Assembly: GCA_016705005.1 (NCBI GenBank)
Contig: JADIZB010000021.1
Location: 29,659-93,658, forward strand
From: Bacteroidales bacterium
GTDB taxonomy: Bacteria; Bacteroidota; Bacteroidia; Bacteroidales; Lentimicrobiaceae
Direction of reading: 5' to 3'
DNA: 64,000 nt
Shown: positions 24,819 through 34,578 of the stretch, piece by piece
How the letters are laid out: the number at the start of each line of letters is the position of its first letter
Position numbering within the stretch: position 1 is the first letter of the stretch
Notes under the pieces: generated by a model
What the model was told of the DNA's origin: nothing
The model's input: the letters and a program-made list of their open reading frames with translations, nothing else
Databases searched by the model: none
Translations under genes and position numbers: made by a program

Positions 24819-27209
24819 ATGTTATTCCCCGTTATGTTAAAATCTGACTCCGGATATTCTTTTCTGATTTGTCTGTCATTTATTTTACTGCTTGCATCTG
24901 CCTGCAGCCCTACCCGTAAGGTTGAGAAAAGGGGAGGCTACCTTCTGAACAGGAATGTGATAAAAACCGACCAGCCGGGAATTTCAACGTATGATCTTGC
25001 CAATTTCGCACAACCAAAGCCAAACAGAAAATTTCTGGGACTGTTCCGTCAGCGGGTGTGGATTTATGACGCATTTTCGGGAAAGAGGGATTCAAAATTC
25101 AGGAGATGGGTGAGGGGGCGTATCGGTGCTGCTCCGGTGCTGCTTGATTCTGCTCTTGTTGACAATTCATTGATACCGATGAAGGTGTATCTCAACAATA
25201 AAGGCTATTTTAATGCTTATGTTACCCGTTCTATCAGGTTCCGGGGTGCAAAAGCCAGTGTAGAATACCTGACTCATACACAAACGCCGTTTAAATTTGG
25301 CCATATCAGCTATTCCATCAAAGATGACAGTATCCGTTTTTTTGTCGAAAAGTTGAAAGCCGGTACCCTGCTAAAGTCTGGATTGCAATATGATGCTTAT
25401 CTTATGGGAGATGAAAGGGAGCGTATTACCAGGGAGCTGAAGGATCTGGGCTATTATGCGTTTATGAGGGATTATATTTTCTTTGAGGTGGATACCAGTT
25501 CAACCGACAGAACAGCCAACCTGAATATTGTTATCAAAAATGTCAGGAGCAGTTCCACTGCGATAAAGGATTCTGTTACTGAAGTTTCCCATCAGAGGTA
25601 TTATATAAACAATGTTTACATCAACACCAATTTAAGAGGGCAGTCTGCTGATACTCTGATTGTTTTTGATACCATTGCATATTTCAGACAGCAGGATTCA
25701 TCCGGCAGGCAAAATCCTGATTTTTTTCTGATATTCAGGGAGAAGTTAAGGATCAGGCCGGTTGCTCTTGCAAGATCGGTATTTATTCAGCCGGGAGAGC
25801 CTTTCAGCCAAAAGGAAATCAACCTGACATATAACAGACTCCAGAATATGTCGCTCACCCGGTACGTGTCTGTGAATGTGGTTCCTGTGAAATTGGAAGG
25901 AAGGGACCTTCATTCAAAGGTGTCTTTGCTTGATTGTGAAATAAAACTGGTAAGGTCAAAGGTCAATATGTTTTCGCTTGAAGCGGAAGGTACTAATTCA
26001 GGTGGGTTTATAGGTATGGGAGGTAGCTTTAACTTTCATAACCGCAATATCTTCAGGGGAGCTGAAATACTCAGGCTGAAGCTTCATGGTGCATTCGAAA
26101 TCCAACCATCACTGAATGTTGGAGGGGATCAGGGGGAGGCACTTTTTAATTCCAACGAATTCGGATTCCAGACCGCAATCGATTTTCCGAGAATTGTCAG
26201 TCCATTCAGATTCACCCGACCTGTTGAAAGTACACGGTCGAAAACAAGTGTTGCCCTGGGATTTAATTCTCAGAATAAAGTTGAATACCTGCGCTATATC
26301 ACTTCTGTATCAGTTGGTTATGAATGGAATTCTTCCCTTACTACCAGACATATCTTTTCTCCTTTGGATATCAGTTCCATCAGCATTAACCGCGACAGCG
26401 TCTTTACAGAATATCTTACCGGATTGAATGATCCGAAGTTGCTTACCCAATATACCGACCATCTGATCATGGCATTGAAATATTCCTATGTTTTTAACAA
26501 TCAGAATCTGATGGCCAGGAAGAACTTCTTCTATTTCAGGATAAACCTGGAATCGGCGGGGAATGTCTTAAATCTTGTAAGCAATCTAAGCAACGCCAAA
26601 AAGGATGAGAACGGAGATTATACCCTGTTCGGAATACGTTATGCCCAATATCTGAGGAGTGATTTTGATTTTCGTTATTACCGTCCACTCACTGAAAACC
26701 AGAAGGTTGTATATCGGGCCGCATTGGGAATAGGTGTGCCATATGGGAACTCGTCATCCCTTCCGTTTGAAAAGGGATTCTTTGCAGGTGGTTCTAATGG
26801 ACTCAGGGGCTGGCCTGTAAGATCCCTCGGTCCCGGAAGCTACATTGCCAACGATTCGGTTTCTTATGAAAACATCGGAGATATATGGATCGAAGCCAAT
26901 CTCGAATATCGTTTTCCTATCTATAGCTTTGTAAAAGGAGCCTTATTCACCGATGCAGGAAATGTATGGCTGCTTAAGAAGAATGAGGATTTTCCTGAAG
27001 GCGAATTCAGCTTTAACCACTTTTTGCCATCACTCGCGTTTGATGCCGGTTTCGGTTTCAGGTTTGATTTCAGTTTCTTTATTTTCAGGATCGATGGGGG
27101 TGTGCCGCTTTACGATCCGGGAAAAATCAGCGACGACAGATGGATTAGTCTGAGAAAGTTTCAGATAAAAAATATTAACTGGAATTTCGGAATCGGATTT
27201 CCGTTCTGA
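24819..27209 (+). CDS. TamL-like Omp85 outer-membrane assembly lipoprotein
   Basis: This 796-residue BamA/TamA-family protein begins with a lipoprotein signal (LSFILLLASACSPTRK), so Cys near residue 29 is probably lipidated. This is the feature that distinguishes Bacteroidota TamL from proteobacterial TamA. POTRA-like domains occupy roughly residues 120-420. The C-terminal half is the Omp85 16-strand barrel with the loop-6 motif GFFAGGSNGLRGWPVRSLGPG (residues 655-675) and a terminal strand FGIGFPF. It helps insert or assemble outer-membrane proteins or transport lipids, normally with TamB; no tamB gene is visible nearby. ATG 24834 is an alternative start favoured by the promoter position. 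Confidence 0.88.
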   Translation: MLFPVMLKSDSGYSFLICLSFILLLASACSPTRKVEKRGGYLLNRNVIKTDQPGISTYDLANFAQPKPNRKFLGLFRQRVWIYDAFSGKRDSKFRRWVRGRIGAAPVLLDSALVDNSLIPMKVYLNNKGYFNAYVTRSIRFRGAKASVEYLTHTQTPFKFGHISYSIKDDSIRFFVEKLKAGTLLKSGLQYDAYLMGDERERITRELKDLGYYAFMRDYIFFEVDTSSTDRTANLNIVIKNVRSSSTAIKDSVTEVSHQRYYINNVYINTNLRGQSADTLIVFDTIAYFRQQDSSGRQNPDFFLIFREKLRIRPVALARSVFIQPGEPFSQKEINLTYNRLQNMSLTRYVSVNVVPVKLEGRDLHSKVSLLDCEIKLVRSKVNMFSLEAEGTNSGGFIGMGGSFNFHNRNIFRGAEILRLKLHGAFEIQPSLNVGGDQGEALFNSNEFGFQTAIDFPRIVSPFRFTRPVESTRSKTSVALGFNSQNKVEYLRYITSVSVGYEWNSSLTTRHIFSPLDISSISINRDSVFTEYLTGLNDPKLLTQYTDHLIMALKYSYVFNNQNLMARKNFFYFRINLESAGNVLNLVSNLSNAKKDENGDYTLFGIRYAQYLRSDFDFRYYRPLTENQKVVYRAALGIGVPYGNSSSLPFEKGFFAGGSNGLRGWPVRSLGPGSYIANDSVSYENIGDIWIEANLEYRFPIYSFVKGALFTDAGNVWLLKKNEDFPEGEFSFNHFLPSLAFDAGFGFRFDFSFFIFRIDGGVPLYDPGKISDDRWISLRKFQIKNINWNFGIGFPF

Positions 27210-27342
27210 TAATTTTAAATTGACAAACGACAGTGTGATCAGGAAACAAAGGAAAGGAATATGTTACTGATCATCAGAATGCAGGTTTTTTTCAGGCAAT
27301 GAATTGCTGGTAACCTGAAATTTAATATGAATAAATTGTTTT

Positions 27343-28788
27343 ATGATTGAAATTAACAGCAGGCAGATAGCCGAAAATATAGTACTTGAACTTGGTCATG
27401 AACCAACATCCGGTCAAATGGAACTGATCGGAAGATTGGCTGATTTTGTTGCCCATAAACCTGTGCAAAAACAACAACCCGCTTTCCTTATAAAAGGTTA
27501 TGCAGGCACCGGAAAAACTACCCTTGTCAGTGCACTGGTGAGGGTGCTGCCATTGGTGGGAATGCAATCGGTACTGCTGGCTCCGACAGGTAGGGCAGCC
27601 AAAGTGCTGGCTGGCTATTCGCGGAAGCAGGCAAACACCATTCATCGGAAAATCTACAGGTCGGTACCTGGTCATGATGGCAGACTGCATATGGCTCTGG
27701 CTCCGAATCCGCATAAATTTACCCTTTTCATTGTTGATGAAGCATCTATGATCCCCGGATCAGGCGCTTCTGCCGAACAGGGCATCTATTCAAACCGTGA
27801 TCTGCTCGAGGACCTGGTCAATTTTGTATTTAACAGCGAGGGTTGCAAACTCTTATTGATCGGCGATACAGCCCAGTTGCCACCGGTTGGCACTGATCAG
27901 AGTCCTGCACTTGATCCTGACATTCTGCAGCGGAGCTATCATCTTGATACCGGGTCATACGAATTAACGGAAGTTGTAAGGCAATCACTCGAAAGTGGTA
28001 TCCTTTCCAATGCCACAAATCTTCGCATCCAGGCAGCTGGTGAGAAACCGGTTTTGCCATTCTTTAAACTTGCCGGTTTCAGCGATATTAAGCAGATAGA
28101 TGGAGCCATGTTCGAAGATGCCCTGAATTCATGCTATTCAAGGTTTGGTTATGAAAACACCGTCATAATTACCAGGTCAAACAAACGGGCCAATCTCTTT
28201 AACAATGAAGTAAGAGCCAGGCTGCTTTTCAGAGAAACCGAGCTTTCTGCCGGCGATATCATCATGGTAACGCGGAATAACTATTTCTGGCTTCCTTCCG
28301 GGTCTAAAGCCGGATTTATAGCCAACGGCGATATGGCTGAAGTCCGTCGTATCATCAAGACAGGCGAAATGTATGGTTACCGCTTTGCTGATGTCAGTAT
28401 TCAATTGGTTGATTACCCCGATCAGGAGGTGATTGAAATAAAGCTTCTGCTCGACTCGATGGTGATTGACAGCCCATCATTGCCTCAGGCAGAACATCAG
28501 AAACTCTTTGATGAGATTATGCTTGATTATACTGAAACACCATCAAAACAGCAACGGATTTCACTGGTTAAAAACAGCCCCTACTACAATGCTGTTCAGG
28601 CTAAATTTGCCTACGCGCTTACCTGTCACAAAACCCAGGGTGGGCAATGGGATGCTGTATTTATCGATCATGGTTATCTTACAGCCGAAATGATCGACAT
28701 TGGCTTCGTTAGATGGCTTTATACTGCTTTGACAAGGGCGTCGAAGGAAGTTTATTTTGTAAATTTCAACAATGATTTTTTCAGCTGA
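27343..28788 (+). CDS. RecD-like ATP-dependent DNA helicase
   Basis: This 481-residue superfamily-1 helicase has Walker A IKGYAGTGKTTLVSALV (residues 50-66) and motif Ia LLAPTGRAAKVL. Walker B is FIVDEASMIPG, and motif III is LLLIGDTAQLPPVGTDQS. The C-terminal UvrD_C_2-type region carries YALTCHKTQGGQWDAVFID and ends with RWLYTALTRASKEVYFVNF. The length and the lack of an N-terminal exonuclease-associated domain fit the short RecD2-like proteins common in Bacteroidota. It should unwind DNA 5' to 3' in repair or recombination. It stands alone, 19 bases before the heptose kinase gene. Confidence 0.92.
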   Translation: MIEINSRQIAENIVLELGHEPTSGQMELIGRLADFVAHKPVQKQQPAFLIKGYAGTGKTTLVSALVRVLPLVGMQSVLLAPTGRAAKVLAGYSRKQANTIHRKIYRSVPGHDGRLHMALAPNPHKFTLFIVDEASMIPGSGASAEQGIYSNRDLLEDLVNFVFNSEGCKLLLIGDTAQLPPVGTDQSPALDPDILQRSYHLDTGSYELTEVVRQSLESGILSNATNLRIQAAGEKPVLPFFKLAGFSDIKQIDGAMFEDALNSCYSRFGYENTVIITRSNKRANLFNNEVRARLLFRETELSAGDIIMVTRNNYFWLPSGSKAGFIANGDMAEVRRIIKTGEMYGYRFADVSIQLVDYPDQEVIEIKLLLDSMVIDSPSLPQAEHQKLFDEIMLDYTETPSKQQRISLVKNSPYYNAVQAKFAYALTCHKTQGGQWDAVFIDHGYLTAEMIDIGFVRWLYTALTRASKEVYFVNFNNDFFS

Positions 28789-28806
28789 TCGTACAGGAAA
28801 TAAATA

Positions 28807-29832
28807 ATGCGTATGAAAATAACCAGGAGTCAGATTAACGACCTTTTCGATGAGTTCGACGGAAAAAAAGTGATGATTGTAGGAGATGTAATGATTGATG
28901 CTTACCTCTGGGGTAAAGTGGATCGTATTTCTCCTGAAGCTCCAGTGCCCGTTGTATCTGTCAAAAAACGCGAAAACCTGCTTGGCGGAGCAGCAAATGT
29001 TGCATTGAATATCAAGGCTCTTGGCGCTGTTCCTTTGCTATGTTCCGTCGTTGGGAACGATATCCGTGGTGAAGAGTTTGCCGCACTCCTGCAATCGGAT
29101 GGAATTTCTCAGGATTGTATCATAAGAAGTCCTGAACGAATCACAACCACCAAATTCAGGATCATCGGCAACAAAGCCCAGATGCTGAGGGTTGACGAAG
29201 AAATTGATTCGGAACTTAGTACCACAGAAGAAGGAATGCTGCTGTCAGGAATACAGGGTATTTTCGACAGGCATAATGTTGGTGTCGTTATCCTGCAGGA
29301 CTATAATAAAGGTGTTCTGACGCGAAGGGTTATCAATGAGGTGAATGCTATGGCTTCATTACGTGGCATTCCGGTTGTGGTTGATCCGAAAAAGAAGAAT
29401 TTCGATGCTTACCAGGGCATTGATCTGTTTAAACCCAATCTCAAAGAACTGTGTGAGGGCCTGAAAATTGAAATAGATCTCAGGGATATTGAAAAAATCA
29501 GGCAGGCTGTTGCCCTTTGGCAGCAGAAGCAGGCAATAAGCATTGTGATGGTGACGTTGTCGGAAGCTGGTTTGTTTATCCGCGATAATTCAGATGGAGA
29601 AACTGTTGAATATCATATTCCGGCTCATTTGCGCAATATTACCGATGTCTCCGGCGCCGGTGACACAGTAATCAGCGTGGCCAGTTTGTGTCGGGCAGCA
29701 AAAGCCCCGTCATTTTTAATGGCATCTTTGTCGAATCTGGCTGGTGGGTTGGTATGCGAGCATGTAGGTGTGGTTCCTGTTGATCGCAACAGACTGATGA
29801 AAGAAGCCATGGAACTCCTCGCAGAGGATTGA
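28807..29832 (+). CDS. rfaE1: D-glycero-beta-D-manno-heptose-7-phosphate kinase
   Basis: This 341-residue PfkB-family kinase has MIVGDVMIDAYLWGKVDRIS (residues 19-38) and the sugar-binding LLGGAANVALNIKALGA. The C-terminal anion-hole/catalytic motif is DVSGAGDTVISV near residue 280, with Asp as catalytic base. It matches the kinase half of HldE/RfaE; there is no nucleotidyltransferase domain, so this is the separate RfaE1 (HldA) form. It phosphorylates heptose-7-phosphate at C1 in ADP-heptose synthesis for lipopolysaccharide core. It follows the helicase by 19 bases. A second ATG two codons in is an alternative start. Confidence 0.9.
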   Translation: MRMKITRSQINDLFDEFDGKKVMIVGDVMIDAYLWGKVDRISPEAPVPVVSVKKRENLLGGAANVALNIKALGAVPLLCSVVGNDIRGEEFAALLQSDGISQDCIIRSPERITTTKFRIIGNKAQMLRVDEEIDSELSTTEEGMLLSGIQGIFDRHNVGVVILQDYNKGVLTRRVINEVNAMASLRGIPVVVDPKKKNFDAYQGIDLFKPNLKELCEGLKIEIDLRDIEKIRQAVALWQQKQAISIVMVTLSEAGLFIRDNSDGETVEYHIPAHLRNITDVSGAGDTVISVASLCRAAKAPSFLMASLSNLAGGLVCEHVGVVPVDRNRLMKEAMELLAED

Positions 29833-29857
29833 GCGTATGAGTTTTGAAATTATGGTG

Positions 29858-29865
29858 TATCTTTG
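29858..29865 (+). promoter_or_regulatory. -7 element of porT
   Basis: TATCTTTG matches TAnnTTTG and is 62 bases upstream of the GTG start of the PorT-like gene. No properly spaced -33 TTTG is apparent. Confidence 0.45.
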
Positions 29866-29926
29866 CCGCCATCTTGATTGTCTGTAATAAAAAGCGGAAT
29901 CTTTCGTTAGAAGAAAAAAGTTTACT

Positions 29927-30700
29927 GTGCGGTTATCATTTCTGAAATATATTGTTTTTGCTGCCATTCTGTTGGTTACAATCACGCCAGATGTGCGGGC
30001 CCAGCGTTCACGGGTGCGGAATCTGCCCAATTACGATCTGGCACCATATCACTTTGGTTTTATTCTGGGCATGAACCAGATGCTGTTTTCGCTGAAAACA
30101 AAGCCCGGTTTTGAGAAAGTGAGTTATTATGCCTTGCAGACCCCCGACCTCTATGCTGATTCTTCCAGGCTTTTCAATCTTACCCATAATCCTTCACTTG
30201 GATTCACCATCGGAATTGTCTCCAACCTCAGGATAAACGATTACCTCGACCTCAGGTTTGTGCCTTCACTTTCTTTCGGAGAGCGGGATCTGCTCTATAC
30301 CATCAAAACAAATTTTGAAGGCGTGGATAAATTGGTTGACATCAGAAAAAAGCTGCAATCGACATTTGTTGAATTTCCGCTTCATCTGAAGTATAAGGGC
30401 AGCCGGCTCAACAATGTAAGACCCTATTGGCTTATCGGGGCCAAATATTCCATCGATCTTGCCAGTGATTCTAAGAAAAAGGAAGATAACAACAACATTT
30501 ACGTTGCACTGTCGCGAAGCGATGTCTACGGCGAAATGGGTGCAGGCCTTGATTTTTACACCACTTTCTTCAAATTTGGTGTCGAACTGAAAATGTCGTA
30601 CGGTTTCTTTGATGTTCTGAAGAGGGAAGGCAATATCTATACACTACCTGTCGATAGGCTCCGTTCAAAATTATTCCTTCTTTCCTTTACCTTCGAATAG
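29927..30700 (+). CDS. porT: PorT-family outer-membrane protein (type IX secretion)
   Basis: This 257-residue protein begins at GTG 29927; no ATG precedes the signal peptide (RLSFLKYIVFAAILLVTIT, cleavage after VRAQ). The mature N-terminus RVRNLPNYDLAPYHFGFILG is characteristic of PorT, and the rest is an eight-stranded-barrel-type OMP_b-brl_2 protein ending KLFLLSFTFE. PorT is required for type IX secretion and gliding in Bacteroidota, though its exact role is unclear. It is not linked to other por genes here (porV is 11 kb away). The main alternative is a generic PorT-like barrel. Confidence 0.82.
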   Translation: MRLSFLKYIVFAAILLVTITPDVRAQRSRVRNLPNYDLAPYHFGFILGMNQMLFSLKTKPGFEKVSYYALQTPDLYADSSRLFNLTHNPSLGFTIGIVSNLRINDYLDLRFVPSLSFGERDLLYTIKTNFEGVDKLVDIRKKLQSTFVEFPLHLKYKGSRLNNVRPYWLIGAKYSIDLASDSKKKEDNNNIYVALSRSDVYGEMGAGLDFYTTFFKFGVELKMSYGFFDVLKREGNIYTLPVDRLRSKLFLLSFTFE

Positions 30701-30858
30701 TTTCCTGAACTTTAACCAGTGCTGTTTGTTATTTCAGGATTGCCGGTACCTGGCTTTTTTGCCACCTGTTTGCCGGATTCATCGTTTTGTTAATACCCCG
30801 GATTTGACAGTTCAACCTGTTGTTTGTGAACATGCTTATCCGCTGAAAAGCTTTCTTA

Positions 30859-32418
30859 ATGCGGAGAGAAATTGAACTTAAACTTACCCCCGGAGAGGCA
30901 TTTGACCCTCAGCGCTGGAAACAGATCGCTGCTTCGGTTACAGGAATTCCGGCAGGGCGAATCTACCACATCAGGCCGCTAAAACGCTCAATTGATGCCA
31001 GACACAAGGTTTTTTTCAGACTGAAGGTTGAACTTTATATCGGAGAACACTTTCCCTTATCCGCAAAAATTGCCATACCTGCCTATGCTGACGTAAGCCG
31101 CCGCCCACCCGTAATTATTGTCGGAGCTGGTCCGGCCGGATTGTTTGCAGCCCTTACTTTAATTAAGCAGGGTTTCAGACCGGTCATTCTGGAACGTGGA
31201 AAGGATGTTAAAGCCCGGAAATTCGATATTTCGACAATTAACCGGGGCGAAAGGGTGAACCCCGACTCTAATTATTGCTTTGGCGAAGGAGGTGCCGGTA
31301 CTTACTCGGATGGTAAATTGTACACGCGCTCTACAAAACGCGGCGATGTAAGTGATATATTGAGAACTCTTGTGGCTCACGGAGCCCCTGAGGATATTCT
31401 GATTGATGCCCACCCGCACATCGGAACAGACAAATTGCCCGGCATCATCGCTTCAATCCGGCGTTACATCCTTGAATCGGGTGGAGAAGTCTGTTTCAAC
31501 AGGAAAGTTGCAGGCCTGATTGTAAACAAAGGCAAGATAAAAGGAGTAACCACCGCAGATGGAAATGAGTTCAGGGCAGCTTCAGTCATTCTGGCCACCG
31601 GACACTCGGCACGAGATGTTTTTGAGTTTCTTCACAACCAGGGCATTCTTATTGAACCCAAGCCTTTTGCTATGGGTGTCAGGATTGAACATCCTCAGCA
31701 ACTCATCGATTCTATTCAGTATCACATTCCCGACAGAGGGCCTTACCTTCCCGCAGCAACCTATAATCTTGTAACACAGGCCGAAGGAAGGGGTGTGTTT
31801 TCATTTTGTATGTGCCCGGGAGGAATTATTGTCCCTGCTGCTACCAGTGAAATGGAAACCGTAGTGAACGGGATGTCGAATTCAAAGCGCAATTCCCCGT
31901 TTGCCAATTCCGGGATTGCTGTGGCTATTGAACCATCAGACTGGAAAGAATTTGAGACATCGGGCCCCTTTGCTGCCTTAAACTTTCAACAGTCCATCGA
32001 ACGGAAGGCCTGGGATGCTGCCGGTAGTTCGCTCAAAGCCCCGGCCCAGCGACTGACCGATTTTATGGACGACCGTAATTCCGCTTCATTACCCGAAAGC
32101 TCGTATAACCCGGGACTCATCAGTGTTGCACTCTCGGATATCCTGCCGGGTTTCCTGTCGTCAAGACTCAAACTTGCTTTCAGGGACTTCAACGAGAAAA
32201 TGAAAGGATACATGACCAGTGAAGCCGTTCTGGTTGGGGTTGAATCAAGGACATCTTCCCCTGTGAGAATTCCCCGGCACGATGAAACATTCCAACATCC
32301 TCAGGTGGCAGGGTTGTACCCTTGTGGCGAAGGTGCCGGATATGCCGGCGGTATCGTATCTTCTGCACTGGATGGTGTAAACTGTGCCATGGCCATTGCC
32401 GGTAAATCTTCTGGCTGA
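30859..32418 (+). CDS. COG2509-type FAD-dependent dehydrogenase
   Basis: This 519-residue flavoprotein has a Rossmann dinucleotide site IIVGAGPAGLFAALTLIKQG at residues 93-112, preceded by a 90-residue N-terminal domain. Then come NYCFGEGGAGTYSDGKLYTR (residues 140-159) and a C-terminal FAD motif GLYPCGEGAGYAGGIVSSA (residues 488-506). This arrangement defines the uncharacterised FAD-dependent dehydrogenase family COG2509. The substrate is unknown. It is followed after 141 bases by an unknown gene on the same strand. Confidence 0.88.
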   Translation: MRREIELKLTPGEAFDPQRWKQIAASVTGIPAGRIYHIRPLKRSIDARHKVFFRLKVELYIGEHFPLSAKIAIPAYADVSRRPPVIIVGAGPAGLFAALTLIKQGFRPVILERGKDVKARKFDISTINRGERVNPDSNYCFGEGGAGTYSDGKLYTRSTKRGDVSDILRTLVAHGAPEDILIDAHPHIGTDKLPGIIASIRRYILESGGEVCFNRKVAGLIVNKGKIKGVTTADGNEFRAASVILATGHSARDVFEFLHNQGILIEPKPFAMGVRIEHPQQLIDSIQYHIPDRGPYLPAATYNLVTQAEGRGVFSFCMCPGGIIVPAATSEMETVVNGMSNSKRNSPFANSGIAVAIEPSDWKEFETSGPFAALNFQQSIERKAWDAAGSSLKAPAQRLTDFMDDRNSASLPESSYNPGLISVALSDILPGFLSSRLKLAFRDFNEKMKGYMTSEAVLVGVESRTSSPVRIPRHDETFQHPQVAGLYPCGEGAGYAGGIVSSALDGVNCAMAIAGKSSG

Positions 32419-32559
32419 GACAAATGGTTCACCCTGATCTTCTGTTGCCGTGTCATTGAATAATTTTAACAGGGTTATATTTTCTGCAATAATTTTGCTC
32501 TTCTAAATTCTTAAGTTTGCATAACTCTTTTCTTTTCCCATTAATGCATTGAAATCTCT

Positions 32560-33255
32560 ATGGAACAGGTCGAAGAAGGACATGATATTTTTGAGTCATT
32601 GCGGACAAAAGCACTGCTTAAACAGGATATCTACAGGAAAACCCTCAGCTCTTTCAAACTTTTCAGAAGCATCATCCAGGAAATGGTAACCGGATACCAT
32701 ACAAAGTATAATGGTAATCCTGCTCCTGTCCCTTTTGAATCGCGCGATACCGGTGAGTTTGAGCTGGAACTGAAATTCGGGGGCGATGTTCTTTTTTTTG
32801 TTATGCACACCAATATTTTTGAATTTTCGCGCATGCATGAGGTCATGAAAACAACCTATATCCGTGAAGACAGCGACAGATCCTATTGTGGTGTGATCAA
32901 TATCTATAACTTTCTGGCCGATTCGTTTAAGTACAACCGGGTAAACGACATCGGTTATATGATTGGAAGGATATTTATCAACAAAGACCTTCATTACTTT
33001 ATCGAAGGGAAGCGCGAGATCGGAATGCTGTATCATAATTTCGCAACTTCAGAGCTGAACAGGGAAGCCGTAAAGGGAATTATAGAATCCTCTATTCTGT
33101 ATACCATTAATTTTGACCTGCTTACACCACCCTACGAGGAGGTAAAGCAGGTGTCGGTGTACGATATGCAAACCTCAATAGAGAATCAGAAAATCCCCAC
33201 TGGAAAACGGCTTGGCTTTCGCTTCCAGGCTGATCAGGATGAATTTGGCCGTTAA
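32560..33255 (+). CDS. Conserved soluble protein of unknown function
   Basis: This 231-residue protein has no signal peptide or membrane segment. It starts MEQVEEGHDIFESLRTKALL, and near residues 70-100 has DVLFFVMHTNIFEFSRMHEV. Acidic and aromatic residues are frequent. A TAnnTTTG element (TAAGTTTG, 32512-32519) lies 40 bases upstream. I know no characterised relative, though the sequence looks well-behaved and codon use matches its neighbours. It precedes the tRNA-Glu/rpsT unit but has its own promoter. Confidence 0.65.
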   Translation: MEQVEEGHDIFESLRTKALLKQDIYRKTLSSFKLFRSIIQEMVTGYHTKYNGNPAPVPFESRDTGEFELELKFGGDVLFFVMHTNIFEFSRMHEVMKTTYIREDSDRSYCGVINIYNFLADSFKYNRVNDIGYMIGRIFINKDLHYFIEGKREIGMLYHNFATSELNREAVKGIIESSILYTINFDLLTPPYEEVKQVSVYDMQTSIENQKIPTGKRLGFRFQADQDEFGR

Positions 33256-33360
33256 GTAGGAGCAATTTTTCTACTTCTGCCGTTTTAATACGTTGATAAT
33301 CAATAAATAAGAATTATCCTTATAAAATTGCTTAAATATTTTAAAAAAAATAAGGTGGGA

Positions 33361-33391
33361 TTTGGAGTATTAAAAAATAGTTGTAAATTTG
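33361..33391 (+). promoter_or_regulatory. Promoter of tRNA-Glu and rpsT
   Basis: TTTG (33361-33364), 19 bases and TAAATTTG (33384-33391) form a near-perfect Bacteroidota promoter, 23 bases upstream of the tRNA. It is the best-matching promoter in the window. Confidence 0.8.
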
Positions 33392-33414
33392 CAGTCCTTA
33401 ATCAAACGACCTAT

Positions 33415-33486
33415 GGTCCGTTCGTCTAACGGTTAGGACGCCAGGTTTTCATCCTGGTAATAGGGGTTCGATTCCCCTACGGACTA
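33415..33486 (+). tRNA. tRNA-Glu (anticodon TTC)
   Basis: Acceptor GGTCCGT pairs with ACGGACT (one G-U pair at the end), discriminator A. Anticodon stem CCAGG/CCTGG encloses loop TTTTCAT, anticodon TTC. The T-arm is AGGGG-TTCGATT-CCCCT. It ends 18 bases before rpsT and shares its promoter. Confidence 0.95.
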
Positions 33487-33504
33487 CAAACAAAGAATAA
33501 TAAA

Positions 33505-33759
33505 ATGGCAAACCACAAATCATCATTAAAAAGAATCAGGGCTAACGAAACCCGTAGGGTCCGCAACCGCTACTATGCAAAAACCATGCGTAATGCTGTT
33601 CGCAAGTTCAGGTCTCTTGAAAATAAAGCTGAAGCTGCTGAAAAGCTTCCCAAGCTCATTTCGATGATAGATAAGCTTGCCAAGAAAACCATTATTCATA
33701 AGAATAAGGCAGGCAATCTTAAATCGAAACTGACCCGCCTGGTTAACAAGATGGCATAA
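33505..33759 (+). CDS. rpsT: 30S ribosomal protein S20
   Basis: This 84-residue basic protein starts MANHKSSLKRIRANETRRVRN and ends KLTRLVNKMA, the standard S20 sequence. S20 binds 16S rRNA early in small-subunit assembly. It is cotranscribed with the preceding tRNA-Glu and followed by a strong terminator. Confidence 0.97.
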   Translation: MANHKSSLKRIRANETRRVRNRYYAKTMRNAVRKFRSLENKAEAAEKLPKLISMIDKLAKKTIIHKNKAGNLKSKLTRLVNKMA

Positions 33760-33779
33760 TAATTCAGAGATTATATGTT

Positions 33780-33808
33780 ACCCCCGTGCTTTTGTACGGG
33801 GGTTTTTT
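33780..33808 (+). terminator. Terminator after rpsT
   Basis: ACCCCCGT and ACGGGGGT form the stem round a short GCTTTTGT loop, followed by TTTTTT. Confidence 0.92.
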
Positions 33809-33854
33809 ATTTTCCGGAAATTCATTAACTTAGCAGGTGAAAACATTTTTTGTC

Positions 33855-34553
33855 ATGGATGAATCACCGGAAAGATTACCCATCAGCCAGTGGGCCGAAG
33901 ATGACAGACCCCGTGAGAAACTGGTTAAGAATGGGAAAAATTCACTCAGTGACGCAGAACTTCTTGCCATATTGTTGCGTTCAGGTTCCAGGGAGAAATC
34001 GGCAGTTGAGCTAGCCAGAAGTATGTTGCAGAAATGCGGAAACAACCTGATCCAGCTTTCAAGGCAAAGTGTGGGTGATCTGATGAAGTTTAAGGGGGTA
34101 GGGGAGGCCAAAGCCCTGAGTATCGTGGCTGCCCTTGAACTGGGCCTGCGCCGCCGGCATGCTGAGGTTCAGGTTAAGCAGCTGGTAGGTTCCAGCAAGG
34201 ATGCATTTGAACTGTTCTACCCGTTTCTGACCGATAACCGCTACGAAACCTTCTGGGTTTTGTTTATGAACCGGTCAAATTGCAAACTGGCGGTTCAGCA
34301 GATCAGCGAAGGTGGCCAGGCCGGTACGGTTGCTGATCCCAAAAAAATTTTTAAAATGGCACTGGAACACAATGCCTCATCGATGATTCTTTGCCATAAT
34401 CATCCATCTGGAAATCTTAAACCCAGTGAGGCCGATGTAAAGCTGACCCGTAAACTGAAAGAAGCAGGACAGATGATGGATCTGCCTGTTCTTGATCACC
34501 TGATCATTGGCGACGAAAAATATTATAGCTTTGCTGACGAAGGGATGCTTTAA
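33855..34553 (+). CDS. radC: RadC/JAB-domain DNA repair family protein
   Basis: This 232-residue protein runs from ATG 33855 (MDESPERLPISQWAEDDRPR). An upstream GTG at 33837 is less likely because homologues begin near the SERLPI.. segment. An N-terminal UPF0758 helix-hairpin-helix region (LMKFKGVGEAKALSIVAALE, residues 79-98) is followed by the JAB metalloprotease-like domain. Its metal site is ILCHNHPSGNLKPSEADVKL (residues 179-198). Despite the name, its repair role is unproven. Confidence 0.93.
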   Translation: MDESPERLPISQWAEDDRPREKLVKNGKNSLSDAELLAILLRSGSREKSAVELARSMLQKCGNNLIQLSRQSVGDLMKFKGVGEAKALSIVAALELGLRRRHAEVQVKQLVGSSKDAFELFYPFLTDNRYETFWVLFMNRSNCKLAVQQISEGGQAGTVADPKKIFKMALEHNASSMILCHNHPSGNLKPSEADVKLTRKLKEAGQMMDLPVLDHLIIGDEKYYSFADEGML

Positions 34554-34578
34554 TATTGATTCAGGAATTTTATTTCAG